Source: Chloroflexota bacterium
GTDB taxonomy: Bacteria; Chloroflexota; Dehalococcoidia; Tepidiformales; Tepidiformaceae
Reading direction: 5' to 3'
Length of the DNA: 64,000 nucleotides
Assembly (NCBI GenBank): GCA_026702615.1
Contig: JAPPBY010000002.1
Location: forward strand, 35,427 to 99,426
Positions 17,835 through 26,236 of the stretch are shown piece after piece. Both the position numbers and the translations under genes were made by a program. Positions within the stretch are counted from its first letter, which is position 1. The number at the start of each line of letters is the position of its first letter. Below the pieces are notes generated by a model. The model saw nothing but the letters and a program-made list of their open reading frames with translations. It was not told where the DNA came from and did not search any database.

Positions 17835-18824
17835 ATGAGCTACTCCGGACTGGTGCTGCACGGCGAACACGTGCGCGATCACGTTGAGCAGGCGCAGGAG
17901 GGCGAGCGCCACGGCTTCAGTGGCGGCTGGGTGACCGAGGTGAACGCGCCGGACGCGATCACGGTGCTGGCAGCGACGGCGGCGAGCACGGACCGGTTCG
18001 GACTGGGCACGGGCATCCTGCCTATCGGCCTGCGCGACCCGTACCTGGCGGCGATGTCGTTCTGGTCGCTGCAGGACCTGAGCGGGGGGCGGGTCTCGGC
18101 AGGTTTCGGCGTGAGCACGCCAGTGATCGTGTCGAACTGGCACGGGCTGCCCTGGGACAAGCCAGTAGCGCGGATGCGCGAATACGTCGACGTGTTCCGG
18201 CGGCTGACCTCCGGGGAGCGGTTGCGGCACGAGGGGCTGTACGAGACGCGAGCCCCGGCGATGGACCCAGCGGAGCCGGCGATCCCGGTGTACATCGGGG
18301 CGCTGGGCGAGAAGATGCTGGAGCTGGCGGGGGAGATCGCGGACGGGGTCATCCTGAACTACCCGACGGCGACCGTGATCGAGCGGTCGGTCAGGGCGAT
18401 CGAGCGGGGCATCGCGAAGGCGGGGCGGAAGCGGGAGGAGGTGCGCATCGTGGCGTTCCTGCGGACGGTGATCGACGAGTCGTACGAGCGGGCTTCGGAG
18501 CCGATCAGGAACGAACTGCTGGCCTACCTGATGGCCCCCGTCTACCGGAAGATTTTCATCGAGGACGGATTCGAGGAGGACTGCGAGGTCTTCGAGCGGC
18601 GCTGGATGGCGCGAGAGCGGACGGAGGCGATCGAGGGCATCTCTGAGGGGTTCGTGCGGGCGCACGCGGTGGTGGGGCAGAGCGCGGAGGAGTGCCGCGA
18701 GCTGGCGGCGGAGCTGGTGGGGGCGGGGCTCGACGAGGCGTTCCTGTACCCGATCGCGGCGGGAGGGGTGGCGAGCAAGCAGGAGGCGATGCTGGAAACG
18801 ATCAGGGCGCTCGCCCCGCGCTAG
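17835..18824 (+). CDS. LLM-class (luciferase-like) F420/FMN-dependent oxidoreductase
   Basis: A 329-residue TIM-barrel enzyme of the bacterial luciferase superfamily. The family features seen are the N-terminal WVTEVNAPDAITVLAATAA, the GLGTGILPIGLRDPYLAAM segment and the central PVYIGALGEKMLELAGEIAD stretch. Members of this kind generally use reduced F420 and less often FMN. The substrate cannot be told from sequence. The start has an AGGGGGAAGG ribosome-binding site. It converges on the 194-residue unknown gene, and the two stop codons overlap by four bases. Confidence 0.85.
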   Translation: MSYSGLVLHGEHVRDHVEQAQEGERHGFSGGWVTEVNAPDAITVLAATAASTDRFGLGTGILPIGLRDPYLAAMSFWSLQDLSGGRVSAGFGVSTPVIVSNWHGLPWDKPVARMREYVDVFRRLTSGERLRHEGLYETRAPAMDPAEPAIPVYIGALGEKMLELAGEIADGVILNYPTATVIERSVRAIERGIAKAGRKREEVRIVAFLRTVIDESYERASEPIRNELLAYLMAPVYRKIFIEDGFEEDCEVFERRWMARERTEAIEGISEGFVRAHAVVGQSAEECRELAAELVGAGLDEAFLYPIAAGGVASKQEAMLETIRALAPR

Positions 18825-19405
18825 GCGGGCGGGGGCGTGCCGGTGCAGGCGCGCCAGGCGGATTCGAGGAGGGCGCGAGCGTAGGGCGCTCCCGGACAGT
18901 GCGCGACGACGGCGCGTCCCTCGAAGGCGCCGTAGTGGCGGGTGAAGATGTCGCCCGCGCCTTCAGTGCGGACGAGGGCGTCCCGCCAGGCGTCGCGCTC
19001 GGCCTCGGCGGGCTCGTAGGGGTCGCCGGCGAGGGGCTCGCTCCAGAGGACAGCGTGCATGAGCACCGCGACGGACTCGATGCCGGCCGTGACGAGCTCG
19101 GCGTCCTCCTCGGTCAGGCCCCGACCGGCCGCGCGCTCCCGGACGAGGTCGCAAGCGGCGGCGCGCCAGCCCTCGACGCGGGGCTCCCGGGGGAAGCGGC
19201 GGGCACGGTCGGCGGTGGCGGCTGCGAGGGGATCGGGGTCGGCGAGCAGTCCGAGGCGCTCGACTGTCTCGCCGACACGGGCGATGAAGCCGGGCGGGAA
19301 CTTCGAGACGAGCATGCTGTCTTCGTCTTCGCGGGCGAGGCGGCGGGGGTCGGCGATGCCGTGCTCGCTTGCGAGCCAGCGGCGGAGACGGTCCTCAGTC
19401 GTCAC
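18821..19405 (-). CDS. Unknown protein coupled to nicotinamidase
   Basis: A 194-residue soluble, acidic protein of no family I recognise. It starts at a GTG that overlaps the nicotinamidase stop codon (GTGA), so it is probably made from the same message. It contains many charged helices (EAERDAWRDALVRTEG) and a C-terminal segment RAVVAHCPGAPYARALLESA. A role in NAD metabolism is possible only by association. Confidence 0.6.
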   Translation of the reverse strand: MTTEDRLRRWLASEHGIADPRRLAREDEDSMLVSKFPPGFIARVGETVERLGLLADPDPLAAATADRARRFPREPRVEGWRAAACDLVRERAAGRGLTEEDAELVTAGIESVAVLMHAVLWSEPLAGDPYEPAEAERDAWRDALVRTEGAGDIFTRHYGAFEGRAVVAHCPGAPYARALLESAWRACTGTPPPA

Positions 19406-19998
19406 GGGGATGCGAGGGCGGAACGCACGCCGGCGCGGCGCATCGCCTCGAGGGCGCGGGCGCCGTCGCCGGGTTGGAGGTCGACGGCGCGGACGGCATC
19501 GATGAGGACGAAGGCGGCGAAGCCCCGACCGACGGCGTCGAGGGCGGTGTCCCGGACGCAGAAGTCGGTGGCAAGGCCGGCGATGGCAACAGTAGTTACG
19601 CCGCGGTCGCGCAGGAGGGAGTCGAGGAGCGTATCGGAGGGGTCGCCGCTGGCGGGGTCACGAACGGTGAAGCCGGAGTAGCCGTCCTCGCCACCCGTTC
19701 CCTTGCGAACGACCTCGCCGGCAACGCGCAGGTCAGGGTGGAACTCGGCGCCCCAGGTGTCCTGCACACAGTGGACCGGCCAGATTCCGCCGTCCTTGGC
19801 GAAGTGGGGCGTATCGGGGGGGTGCCAGTCCTGGGTGTAGGCGACACAGGCCCCGGCCGCCCCGGCCTCGGCGATGGCTTCATTGACGGTTGGGATGATC
19901 GCGTCGCCACCGGAGACGGACAGGCCGCCCTGGGGGTCGGCGAAGTCGTTCTGGACGTCGACGACGACGAGAGCGGTGCGTTCGTCCCAGCGGACCAT
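19402..19998 (-). CDS. pncA: Nicotinamidase / isochorismatase-family hydrolase
   Basis: A 198-residue enzyme expected to deamidate nicotinamide to nicotinic acid in NAD salvage. The catalytic Asp is in VVVDVQNDF, the Lys in VVRKGTGGEDGYSGF and the Cys in LATDFCVRDTALDA. Metal ligands are seen in QDWHPPDTPHF. This full set favours nicotinamidase over a general isochorismatase. I chose the ATG at 19998. The frame is open further upstream but gives non-homologous residues. NAD synthetase (nadE) and NAD(P)H-hydrate repair (nnr) are encoded elsewhere in this window. Confidence 0.88.
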   Translation of the reverse strand: MVRWDERTALVVVDVQNDFADPQGGLSVSGGDAIIPTVNEAIAEAGAAGACVAYTQDWHPPDTPHFAKDGGIWPVHCVQDTWGAEFHPDLRVAGEVVRKGTGGEDGYSGFTVRDPASGDPSDTLLDSLLRDRGVTTVAIAGLATDFCVRDTALDAVGRGFAAFVLIDAVRAVDLQPGDGARALEAMRRAGVRSALASP

Positions 19999-20061
19999 GG
20001 CCGGGTCACCTTGGGGAGGCGGGGGGCACGCGTCAAGTACGCGGCGGTGCGGGGGCGCTGG

Positions 20062-20067
20062 TAGGCT
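20062..20067 (+). promoter_or_regulatory. -10 element, leaderless start for methyltransferase gene
   Basis: TAGGCT followed by 7 bases and then the GTG start at 20075. The spacing puts the transcription start at or next to the first base of the codon. No Shine-Dalgarno sequence precedes the GTG. Confidence 0.45.
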
Positions 20068-20074
20068 CGCGCGG

Positions 20075-20866
20075 GTGAGCGACACCTGGCAACCGGAGCA
20101 GTACGCGCGTTTCCGCGCCGAGCGCGAGCAGCCGTTCCACGACCTGCTGGCGCTGGTGGAACCGGTCCCGGGGGGGCGAGTCGTGGACCTGGGATGCGGG
20201 ACGGGGGTGCTGACGCGAGTGCTGCACGAGCACACGCAGGCAGCGGAGACGGTTGGGGTCGACCGATCGGAGCAGATGCTGGCGCAGAGCGCACAGCACA
20301 CAGGGGGAGGGGTGCGTTTCGAGCAGGGCGCGATCGAGGCGTTCACAGAGAAGGACCTGGACGTGGTGTTCTCGAACGCGGCGCTGCAGTGGGTCGACGG
20401 GCACGAGGCGCTATTCCCGCGACTGGCGGCCACGCTCCGGGAGGGTGGGCAACTGGCGGTGCAGATGCCGATGAATCACGACCACCCGTCGCACACGGTG
20501 GCGCACGAGGTCGCGCGGGAGCCCCGGCACGCGAAGGCGCTTGGCGGGTACGTTCGCGGGTATCCGCTGCGGGAGGTCGAGTGGTACACGGAGCTGCTCG
20601 CGCGGATGGGGTTCGAGGAGCAGCACGTGCGGTTGCAGGCCTACCTGCACCGGCTGGCGGGTCCGGAGGAGGTGGTGGAGTGGGTGAAGGGCTCGCTGCT
20701 GACGGACTACCGCAACCGGCTCTCGCCGGAGGACTACGAGGCCTACCTGGCGGACTTCCGCGAGCGGCTGCTTGCGGAGCTTCCGGACGAGCGTCCCCAC
20801 CTGTACCCCTTCAAGCGGCTGCTGCTGTGGGGGCGGAAGGGCGCGACGGGTAGCGGGAGCGCGTAA
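20075..20866 (+). CDS. Trans-aconitate methyltransferase-like SAM methyltransferase
   Basis: A 263-residue class I methyltransferase. The SAM loop is VVDLGCGTGVLTR near residues 33-45, followed by GVDRSEQML and FSNAALQWVDGHEALF. The last motif, with the C-terminal PYL-type helical region (HLYPFKRLLLWGRK), resembles trans-aconitate 2-methyltransferase (Tam). Substrate identity is uncertain. The GTG start is supported by the upstream TAGGCT box and by the protein beginning directly with SDTWQPEQYARFRAER, as Tam does. Confidence 0.78.
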   Translation: MSDTWQPEQYARFRAEREQPFHDLLALVEPVPGGRVVDLGCGTGVLTRVLHEHTQAAETVGVDRSEQMLAQSAQHTGGGVRFEQGAIEAFTEKDLDVVFSNAALQWVDGHEALFPRLAATLREGGQLAVQMPMNHDHPSHTVAHEVAREPRHAKALGGYVRGYPLREVEWYTELLARMGFEEQHVRLQAYLHRLAGPEEVVEWVKGSLLTDYRNRLSPEDYEAYLADFRERLLAELPDERPHLYPFKRLLLWGRKGATGSGSA

Positions 20867-20869
20867 GCT
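20864..20869 (+). promoter_or_regulatory. -10 element, leaderless start for hydrolase gene
   Basis: TAAGCT, whose first three bases are the stop codon of the methyltransferase, is followed by 7 bases and then the ATG at 20877. Confidence 0.4.
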
Positions 20870-20876
20870 CGCGGCG

Positions 20877-21584
20877 ATGGCGGCGTTCGAGGCGACGGAG
20901 CGGGAGTACGGGGGTCTGCGGGAGGTCCGCTTCCGGCTGGGGGAGGCGCCGGGGCTGCTGTGGCTGCCCGACGGGGAGGAGGGGCCGCTGCCCCTGGTGC
21001 TGATCCAGCACCCGGGCATGGGCAGCAAGGACGACGCGCTCGTCGCTGGACCGGCGCGGGCGTGGGCAACGACGCATCGCTGGGCGTGCCTGGGGCTGGA
21101 CGCGCCGGGTCACGGGGAGCGGGCGGTACCCGACCCGTTCGCGGCGATGCGCGACCCAGAGCAGGCAGCGGCGATGGCGGCGCAGTTCGCTGGGGAGGTG
21201 GCGGGGGCCGTCGATGCGCTGGCGGAGCGCTATCCGATCGACGTCGGGCGGCTGGGGTACTACGGCTACTCGCTGGGGGCGATGCTGGGGGTGCCGGCGG
21301 TGGCGGGAAACGGGCGCTTCCGGGCGGCGGTGTTCGCGGCGGCGGGAACGGGGTCGCTGAGCGGGCCGGCGGAGGGGGAGGGGAGCCACCTGGCAGGGCT
21401 GGGGGACGTGGCGGTGCGGGTCATCGCGAAGCAGCGGGACGAGGTGGTGTCACCCGACGCGACGATGGAGCTGTACGCAGGGCTTCCCGGGGAACGGGAC
21501 CTCGTGACGCTGCCCGGCGGCCACTTCGCCGTCGGGGACGATGTGGTGGGGGCGGCGGAGGAGTGGCTGACGGCGAAGCTGTAG
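20877..21584 (+). CDS. Alpha/beta hydrolase (dienelactone hydrolase / peptidase S9-like)
   Basis: A 235-residue alpha/beta hydrolase. The nucleophile elbow is GYSLGAM, with a likely acid in AKQRDEVVSPDA and a His in LPGGHFAVGDD, so the catalytic triad is complete. The oxyanion strand reads LVLIQHPGMGSKDD. The first ATG of the open frame lies 105 bases upstream, inside the methyltransferase, and adds unrelated Cys/Arg-rich residues. The ATG at 20877 begins the recognisable protein. The substrate is unknown. It ends 6 bases from the convergent PPOX gene. Confidence 0.78.
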   Translation: MAAFEATEREYGGLREVRFRLGEAPGLLWLPDGEEGPLPLVLIQHPGMGSKDDALVAGPARAWATTHRWACLGLDAPGHGERAVPDPFAAMRDPEQAAAMAAQFAGEVAGAVDALAERYPIDVGRLGYYGYSLGAMLGVPAVAGNGRFRAAVFAAAGTGSLSGPAEGEGSHLAGLGDVAVRVIAKQRDEVVSPDATMELYAGLPGERDLVTLPGGHFAVGDDVVGAAEEWLTAKL

Positions 21585-21590
21585 CGGTTG

Positions 21591-22055
21591 CTAGCGCTGC
21601 AACTGGCCCAGCTTGAAGTTGTCCCAGGTGACGACGCGGTCGGGCTCAAGCACGACCCAGCGGCGGGTGCGTCCGGCGGCGGTGCCGGCGTGGCGTCCGT
21701 CCGGCTGGCCGTACTTCTCGCCCATCTGGAGGCGTACCTCCTCGAGGTGCGGGTCAGCGTTCTCGGCGTCCGGGTCTTCGAGGACGGTGGCACGGCCCTG
21801 GAGCATGATGCCCTGGAGTTCGGGGTAGCGTTCGTTCTTGTCGACGAGGACGGTGGCGACGGGGTTGCGCCGCAGGTTGGCGACCTTCTGGCCGCGGCAC
21901 ATGGTGTAGACCTTACCTCCGGCCCAGCCGAACCAGAGCGGGGTGAGGTTGATGCGGTCGCCGGGTCCGACGGTGGCGATACGCATGTTCCAGCTGGTGG
22001 TCATGATCTCGTCGATCTCGTCGGGGGTGAGGGCGAGCTCTTTGGGAATGGGCAC
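21591..22055 (-). CDS. PPOX-class (pyridoxamine 5'-phosphate oxidase fold) F420/FMN protein
   Basis: A 154-residue split-barrel flavin- or F420-binding protein. The early part (MRIATVGPGDRINLTPLWF) and the GQKVANLRRNPVATVLVDK stretch are typical of the PPOX-class F420-dependent reductase group. A GTG at 22055 with GGAGG 7 bases before it is the start. The open frame continues upstream into the tRNA and is not coding. It may use the same cofactor as the LLM-class enzyme at 17835. Confidence 0.82.
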   Translation of the reverse strand: MPIPKELALTPDEIDEIMTTSWNMRIATVGPGDRINLTPLWFGWAGGKVYTMCRGQKVANLRRNPVATVLVDKNERYPELQGIMLQGRATVLEDPDAENADPHLEEVRLQMGEKYGQPDGRHAGTAAGRTRRWVVLEPDRVVTWDNFKLGQLQR

Positions 22056-22082
22056 GGGCGTCCTCCGGTGAAAGTACGGGCA

Positions 22083-22092
22083 ATGATAGGAT
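22083..22092. promoter_or_regulatory. Back-to-back -10 elements for PPOX gene and tRNA-Gly
   Basis: On the minus strand TATCAT (22083-22088) faces the PPOX gene with a leader of about 20 bases that includes its GGAGG. On the plus strand TAGGAT (22087-22092) lies 13 bases before the tRNA 5' end. The two hexamers share two bases. Neither has a strong -35 match. Confidence 0.35.
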
Positions 22093-22105
22093 GCGGGCGG
22101 CGCGG

Positions 22106-22179
22106 GCGGGCGTGGTTCAATGGCAGAATGCGACCTTCCCAAGGTTGAGACGAGGGTTCGATTCCCTTCGCCCGCTCCA
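22106..22179 (+). tRNA. tRNA-Gly (anticodon CCC)
   Basis: A 74-base cloverleaf. The acceptor arms GCGGGCG (22106-22112) and CGCCCGC (22169-22175) pair fully. The D stem is GTTC/GAAT and the anticodon stem CGACC/GGTTG encloses the loop TTCCCAA, giving anticodon CCC. The T arm has the loop TTCGATT. The terminal CCA is encoded (22177-22179). It reads GGG codons. Confidence 0.95.
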
Positions 22180-22183
22180 TAGA

Positions 22184-22278
22184 TGAGGAGAGCCCCCCGC
22201 TGTCGCGGGGCTGAGTGGTGAGGAGAGCGCGCGGCGCTGCCGCGCTGAGTGGAGCGCCGCCTGCGGGCGGCTGAGTGG
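22184..22278. repeat. Three tandem hairpin units with a shared GCTGAGTGG tail
   Basis: Three imperfect units fill the space between tRNA-Gly and the convergent GltD-like gene. Each unit has a G+C-rich hairpin followed by GCTGAGTGG. Units one and two also begin with TGAGGAGAGC (22184 and 22219). The stems differ in sequence but stay paired: about CCGC/GCGG with flanking pairs, then GCGCGG/CCGCGC, then CCGCC/GGCGG. They could act as a two-way transcription stop or be a small repeat family. No T-run follows, so they are not standard intrinsic terminators. Confidence 0.6.
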
Positions 22279-22292
22279 GGCCTGAGGGGTGG

Positions 22293-23735
22293 CTAGTCCA
22301 GGGTGTCGAGGTAGGCGGCGATGGCTTCGGCGGCGACGCGGCCGTCGGCGAGGGCGGTGACGACGAGGTCGGCGCCGTTGACGTTGTCGCCGCCGGCGAA
22401 GACGCCGCGGCGGGAGGTGCGTCCGCCTTCGTCGATCTCGATGAGGGCGCCCCAGCTCGTGCTGAGCCCGCTGGTGGTTTCGGGGACGACGGGGTCGGCG
22501 CCGTAGCCGATAGCGATGGGGATGGTGTCGGCCTCGATGACGAACTCGCTGCCTTCGATGGGGACGGGGCGGCGGCGGCCTGAGTCGTCGGGCTCGCCGA
22601 GCCGCATGCGGATGCACTCGACGCCGGTGGCCTTGCCGTTCTCGTCGCCGAGGATGCGGAGGGGGGCGGTCAGCATCTCGAACTGGACGCCTTCTTCGCG
22701 GGCGTTGATGCGCTCTTCGCCCCGGCCAAGCATCTCGGCCTCGGTGCGGCGGTAGACGCAGGTGACCGTCTCGGCGCCCATGCGGACGGCGGTGCGGACA
22801 CAGTCCATGGAGGTGTCGCCGCCGCCGATAACAGCGACCTTCGTGGGCTGGGGCAGGGGCTCCTGCAGATGCTCGGGGAGTTGGTGAGGGAGGAGGTTGC
22901 CGCGCACGAGGTAGTCGGTGGCGCGATGGACGCCTTCGAGGTCCTCGCCCTCGATGCCGAGCTCGTTTCCGACGCCCGCGCCCGTTCCGAGGAAGACCGC
23001 GTCGTACTCGCCGTCCAGCATCTCGTCGACGGTGATGTCCTTGCCGACGTAGGTGTTGCAGCGGAACTCGATGCCGAGCGCCTCGAGGTGGGCGATGTAG
23101 TCGTCGACGATCTGCTTGCGCATCTTGAAGTTGGGGATGCCGTAGACGAGGACGCCCCCCGGTTCGGGCCAGTACTCGAAGACGGTGGAGGCGTGGCCCA
23201 TCTCGGCGAGCAGCTCGGCGACGGCGAGGCCGGCGGGGCCGGCGCCGATGACGGCGACCTTGCGTCCGCTGGGCGGGGGCGGGTAGGGGGAGCGGGGGTA
23301 GCCGCCGACTTCGCGGCGCTGGTAATCGGTGACGAAGGCCTCGAGCTTGCCGATGGTGACGGGGGGCTCGGCGCGGCCGTCGGCACGAATGGCGAAGCCG
23401 ACGACGCAGGCGCCCTCGCAGAGGCTCTCCTGGGGGCAGAGGCGACCGCACATCTCGGGGAGGTTGCTCGTCTCGCGGAACTTGTCCGCCGCGCCGATGA
23501 TGTCGCCCTCCTCGACGAGAGCGAAGGCGCCGGGGATATCGTTACTGACGGGGCAGGCTTCCTGGCAGGGAGCCGAGGGGCACTGGATGCAGCGCTCCGC
23601 CTCGATCTTGGCGGAGTTCAGGTCGAACCCGAGGTAGGTCTCGTCCCAGTTGCGAACGCGTTCCTCAGCGTCCTGCTTGGGGACCTTCTGAACGCCGATA
23701 TCGAGCTTGCGGTGAACGAGGTGGGTCTCTGGCAT
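22293..23735 (-). CDS. gltD: GltD-like NAD(P)H oxidoreductase (glutamate synthase small subunit type)
   Basis: A 480-residue iron-sulphur flavoprotein. Two cysteine clusters for 4Fe-4S centres are near residues 49-62 (CIQCPSAPCQEACP) and 95-110 (CGRLCPQESLCEGACV). The FAD site is VAVIGAGPAGLAVAELL and the NAD(P) site is VAVIGGGDTSMDCVRTA. GltD normally feeds electrons to the large glutamate synthase subunit GltB, but no gltB lies in the window. The same fold serves in NfnB/NfnL and in dihydropyrimidine dehydrogenase-like enzymes, so the partner is open. Confidence 0.85.
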   Translation of the reverse strand: MPETHLVHRKLDIGVQKVPKQDAEERVRNWDETYLGFDLNSAKIEAERCIQCPSAPCQEACPVSNDIPGAFALVEEGDIIGAADKFRETSNLPEMCGRLCPQESLCEGACVVGFAIRADGRAEPPVTIGKLEAFVTDYQRREVGGYPRSPYPPPPSGRKVAVIGAGPAGLAVAELLAEMGHASTVFEYWPEPGGVLVYGIPNFKMRKQIVDDYIAHLEALGIEFRCNTYVGKDITVDEMLDGEYDAVFLGTGAGVGNELGIEGEDLEGVHRATDYLVRGNLLPHQLPEHLQEPLPQPTKVAVIGGGDTSMDCVRTAVRMGAETVTCVYRRTEAEMLGRGEERINAREEGVQFEMLTAPLRILGDENGKATGVECIRMRLGEPDDSGRRRPVPIEGSEFVIEADTIPIAIGYGADPVVPETTSGLSTSWGALIEIDEGGRTSRRGVFAGGDNVNGADLVVTALADGRVAAEAIAAYLDTLD

Positions 23736-23828
23736 CTTGGATCACAAAGCCGCCCGATGGCGGCAACGCGATCTTACCGCGTTACGGTCAACGTGGGGAG
23801 TACAAGCACACCAGCGCGGCCGACGGGC

Positions 23829-24803
23829 TCAGGTCAGCTCGTAGCGCGGGGGCTCGATCCACTCATCCGTGGGGGGGTTCTCCTGGGCCCGCGCCTCGGC
23901 GCGACGGGCGGCCGCCTCGAGTCTCCGGGCGCGCTTGATGATGCGATCACGCTCGCGCCTGCGGGCCTCCTCGCGGGTGCGCTTGCGAGCAGTCGGACGG
24001 CGGGGCCTGCCGAGGGAGGCGAGGATGCGGCCCTCGGCCTCGAGCTGGGCGAGGTGGGTGCGGACGTTGCTATCGGCGGCGCGGCGCAGGCGCGTGTCGA
24101 TGTCGTCGTAGATGGCGAGCATGATCTCCCAGCTCGTCTTCGGGCCGCCCTCCTTGAGGGCGTCGAGGATCTGGGCCTCGCGGCCGTTGCGGTGGTCGAT
24201 GTAGGACTGGAGACGCTCTCGGGGGTCGTGGACGAGGGGACCGTGGCCGGGGCAGATGACCTTGAGGTTCGGGAGCTCGACGAGGCGCTGGAGCGTGGTG
24301 CGGTAGGCGGCAAGGTCGCCGATGGTGGTGGTGGTCGAGCCGAGCATGGTGTCGCCGGTGAAGAGGACGCCTTCATCCTCGAGGTAGTAGCAGATGGAGT
24401 CGACAGAATGGCCGGGGGAGGTGATGACGCGGAGGTTGACGCCGCCATCGAGCTCGACGAGCTGGCCATCGACGAGCTTGCGGACGCCCTTCGCGGGGAG
24501 GCGGCCCTTGAGGAGGGGGCGGCCATTCTCGGGGATGGCGATCTCGGCATCGAAGATCTCGCGGGTCCACTTGAGGTTGCCGGAGTGGTCGGCGTGGTGG
24601 TGGGTGACGGCAGCGACGGCGATCTCGGCCTTCTCGGTGGCGGCGAGGTAGCCGCGGAGCATCCAGCGGTAGCGGTCGAGGGCCTCGCCGGAGTCGATCG
24701 TGAGGACCTGGTCGCGCCCGACGAGGTAGATGTTGGTCGACACGGGGCGCATGGGGCTCTCGTCGGGGACCTGGACGGCGCGGACGCTGGGGGAGACCTG
24801 CAT
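23829..24803 (-). CDS. MBL-fold metallo-hydrolase with C-terminal winged helix and basic tail
   Basis: A 324-residue protein of the glyoxalase II / LACTB2-like branch of metallo-beta-lactamases. The metal motif THHHADHSGN is followed by the further ligands in SPGHSVDS, FTGDTMLG and CPGHGPLV. Residues 205-265 form a winged-helix-like domain (ILDALKEGGPKTSWEIM), as in LACTB2-type proteins. The last 50 or so residues are strongly basic and helical (RTREEARRRERDRIIKRARR), which is unusual and hints at nucleic acid contact. Confidence 0.83.
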   Translation of the reverse strand: MQVSPSVRAVQVPDESPMRPVSTNIYLVGRDQVLTIDSGEALDRYRWMLRGYLAATEKAEIAVAAVTHHHADHSGNLKWTREIFDAEIAIPENGRPLLKGRLPAKGVRKLVDGQLVELDGGVNLRVITSPGHSVDSICYYLEDEGVLFTGDTMLGSTTTTIGDLAAYRTTLQRLVELPNLKVICPGHGPLVHDPRERLQSYIDHRNGREAQILDALKEGGPKTSWEIMLAIYDDIDTRLRRAADSNVRTHLAQLEAEGRILASLGRPRRPTARKRTREEARRRERDRIIKRARRLEAAARRAEARAQENPPTDEWIEPPRYELT

Positions 24804-24856
24804 GGGTTGCCTCGGCGGAGATGGTGGCGGGCGAGCGTGGGGGTTGCAAGGAGGCG

Positions 24857-24932
24857 TGGCGCCCCCGGCAGGAGTCGAACCTGCGGCCAGACGTTTAGAA
24901 GACGCCTGCTCTGTCCGCTGAGCTACGGGGGC
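24857..24932 (-). tRNA. tRNA-Arg (anticodon UCU)
   Basis: A 76-base cloverleaf on the minus strand. The acceptor GCCCCCG pairs with CGGGGGC, followed by discriminator G and an encoded CCA. The D arm is GCTC/GAGC, and the anticodon stem GGCGT/ACGTC holds the loop CTTCTAA, giving anticodon TCT. The T arm has the loop TTCGACT. It reads AGA codons, which are rare in this G+C-rich sequence. Confidence 0.95.
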
Positions 24933-24995
24933 CCAGCGCCATTGTAGGAGAGGGGATGGGGCTGGGCGTGGGACGCGCGCGGGCGGGGACCGTGA

Positions 24996-25094
24996 TAGGC
25001 TGCAGTACTACGTTGCGGCCGGTGAGCCGCAAGAGCGTGGCCGTTGAGCGAGTCTCCGCGCGCTCACTGAACCATTTCTCTGGAGATTTCGACC
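24996..25094 (+). promoter_or_regulatory. Promoter and structured leader of ino1
   Basis: A TAGGCT -10 hexamer (24996-25001), the same as that of the trp operon promoter, is followed by a leader of about 87 bases. The leader has a perfect 7-bp hairpin TTGCGGC/GCCGCAA (25013-25032) right at its expected 5' end and a 6-bp hairpin TGAGCG/CGCTCA (25045-25066). A TGGAGAT ribosome-binding site comes before the TTG start. Confidence 0.4.
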
Positions 25095-26168
25095 TTGAGC
25101 ATCAACGTGGCCATCATCGGCGTGGGTAACTGCGCCTCCTCACTCGTGCAGGGGCTCGAGTTCTACCGGCACATTGAGGAAGGGGACGAGGTTCCCGGCA
25201 TCATGCACCCCGTCGTGGGGGGCTATCACATCAACGACATCAACGTAGCGGTGGCGATCGACATCGACGCCGACAAGGTCGGCAAGGACCTGTCCGAGGC
25301 GGTGTTCGCCGGACAGAACAACACCTACAAGTTCTCCGAGGTGCCGCACGCAGGCGTGAAGGTCGAGCGCGGGATGACGCACGATGGCCTGGGCCAGTAC
25401 CTGGGCGACGTGATCGAGAAGGCGCCCGGGGGCACCGCCGACATCGTGAAGCTCCTGCGCGACAACGACGTCGACGTCGTCATCAACTACCTGCCCGTCG
25501 GATCGGAAGAGGCGACGAAGTGGTACGTGGAGCAGACGCTGGCGGCGGGCTGCGCGTTCATCAACTGCATTCCCGTGTTCATCGCGCGGGACGAGAACGG
25601 CTACTGGCCACGCCGCTTCGAGGAAGCGGGGCTGCCGATCGTGGGGGACGACATCAAGAGCCAGGTCGGGGCGACGATTGTGCACCGGACTCTGGCGCGG
25701 CTGTTCGCCGACCGGGGTGTGCACCTGGACCGGACGTACCAGCTCAACTTCGGCGGGAACACGGACTTCATGAACATGCTCGAGCGGTCGCGGCTGGAGT
25801 CGAAGAAGATTTCGAAGACCTCGGCGGTGACGAGCCAGATCGACTACGAGATGCAGGCCGATGACGTGCATGTGGGGCCGAGCGACTACGTGCCGTGGCT
25901 GGACGACCGCAAGTGGTGCCACATCCGCATGGAGGGCACGACCTTCGGAAACGTGCCCCTGAACGTCGAGCTCAAGCTCGAGGTGTGGGACAGCCCGAAC
26001 AGCGCGGGCGTGGTGATCGACGCGGTCCGCTGCGCGAAGCTGGGCCTGGACCGGGGGCTGAAGGGGCCGTTGCTGGCGCCGAGCGCGTACTTCATGAAGT
26101 CGCCGCCGGTGCAGTATCACGACGACGAGGCGCGTGACATGGTCGAGTCGTTCATCGCGGAGGCGTAG
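25095..26168 (+). CDS. ino1: Inositol-3-phosphate synthase
   Basis: Converts glucose 6-phosphate to 1D-myo-inositol 3-phosphate using NAD, the first step to inositol lipids. The 357 residues match the short actinobacterial/archaeal type. The NAD site is [18 protein letters not shown]. Conserved stretches are [43 protein letters not shown] and [10 protein letters not shown], which contain the active-site lysines. The start is a TTG with GGAG 8 bases upstream. It heads a six-gene string that ends with a CDP-alcohol phosphatidyltransferase, which fits phosphatidylinositol synthesis. Confidence 0.95.
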   Translation: MSINVAIIGVGNCASSLVQGLEFYRHIEEGDEVPGIMHPVVGGYHINDINVAVAIDIDADKVGKDLSEAVFAGQNNTYKFSEVPHAGVKVERGMTHDGLGQYLGDVIEKAPGGTADIVKLLRDNDVDVVINYLPVGSEEATKWYVEQTLAAGCAFINCIPVFIARDENGYWPRRFEEAGLPIVGDDIKSQVGATIVHRTLARLFADRGVHLDRTYQLNFGGNTDFMNMLERSRLESKKISKTSAVTSQIDYEMQADDVHVGPSDYVPWLDDRKWCHIRMEGTTFGNVPLNVELKLEVWDSPNSAGVVIDAVRCAKLGLDRGLKGPLLAPSAYFMKSPPVQYHDDEARDMVESFIAEA

Positions 26169-26236
26169 CCGTCGAGGCCGGGGGAGCGGGAACGTTCGCT
26201 TACGCCGGGTGGCGAGCACTACTGGCAGTCACGCGT

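Noticed and set aside
22117..23451. A 444-codon minus-strand frame that runs through the tRNA-Gly gene
   Set aside because: Arg-rich shadow of the GltD-like gene in another frame. It crosses a tRNA and lacks any domain.
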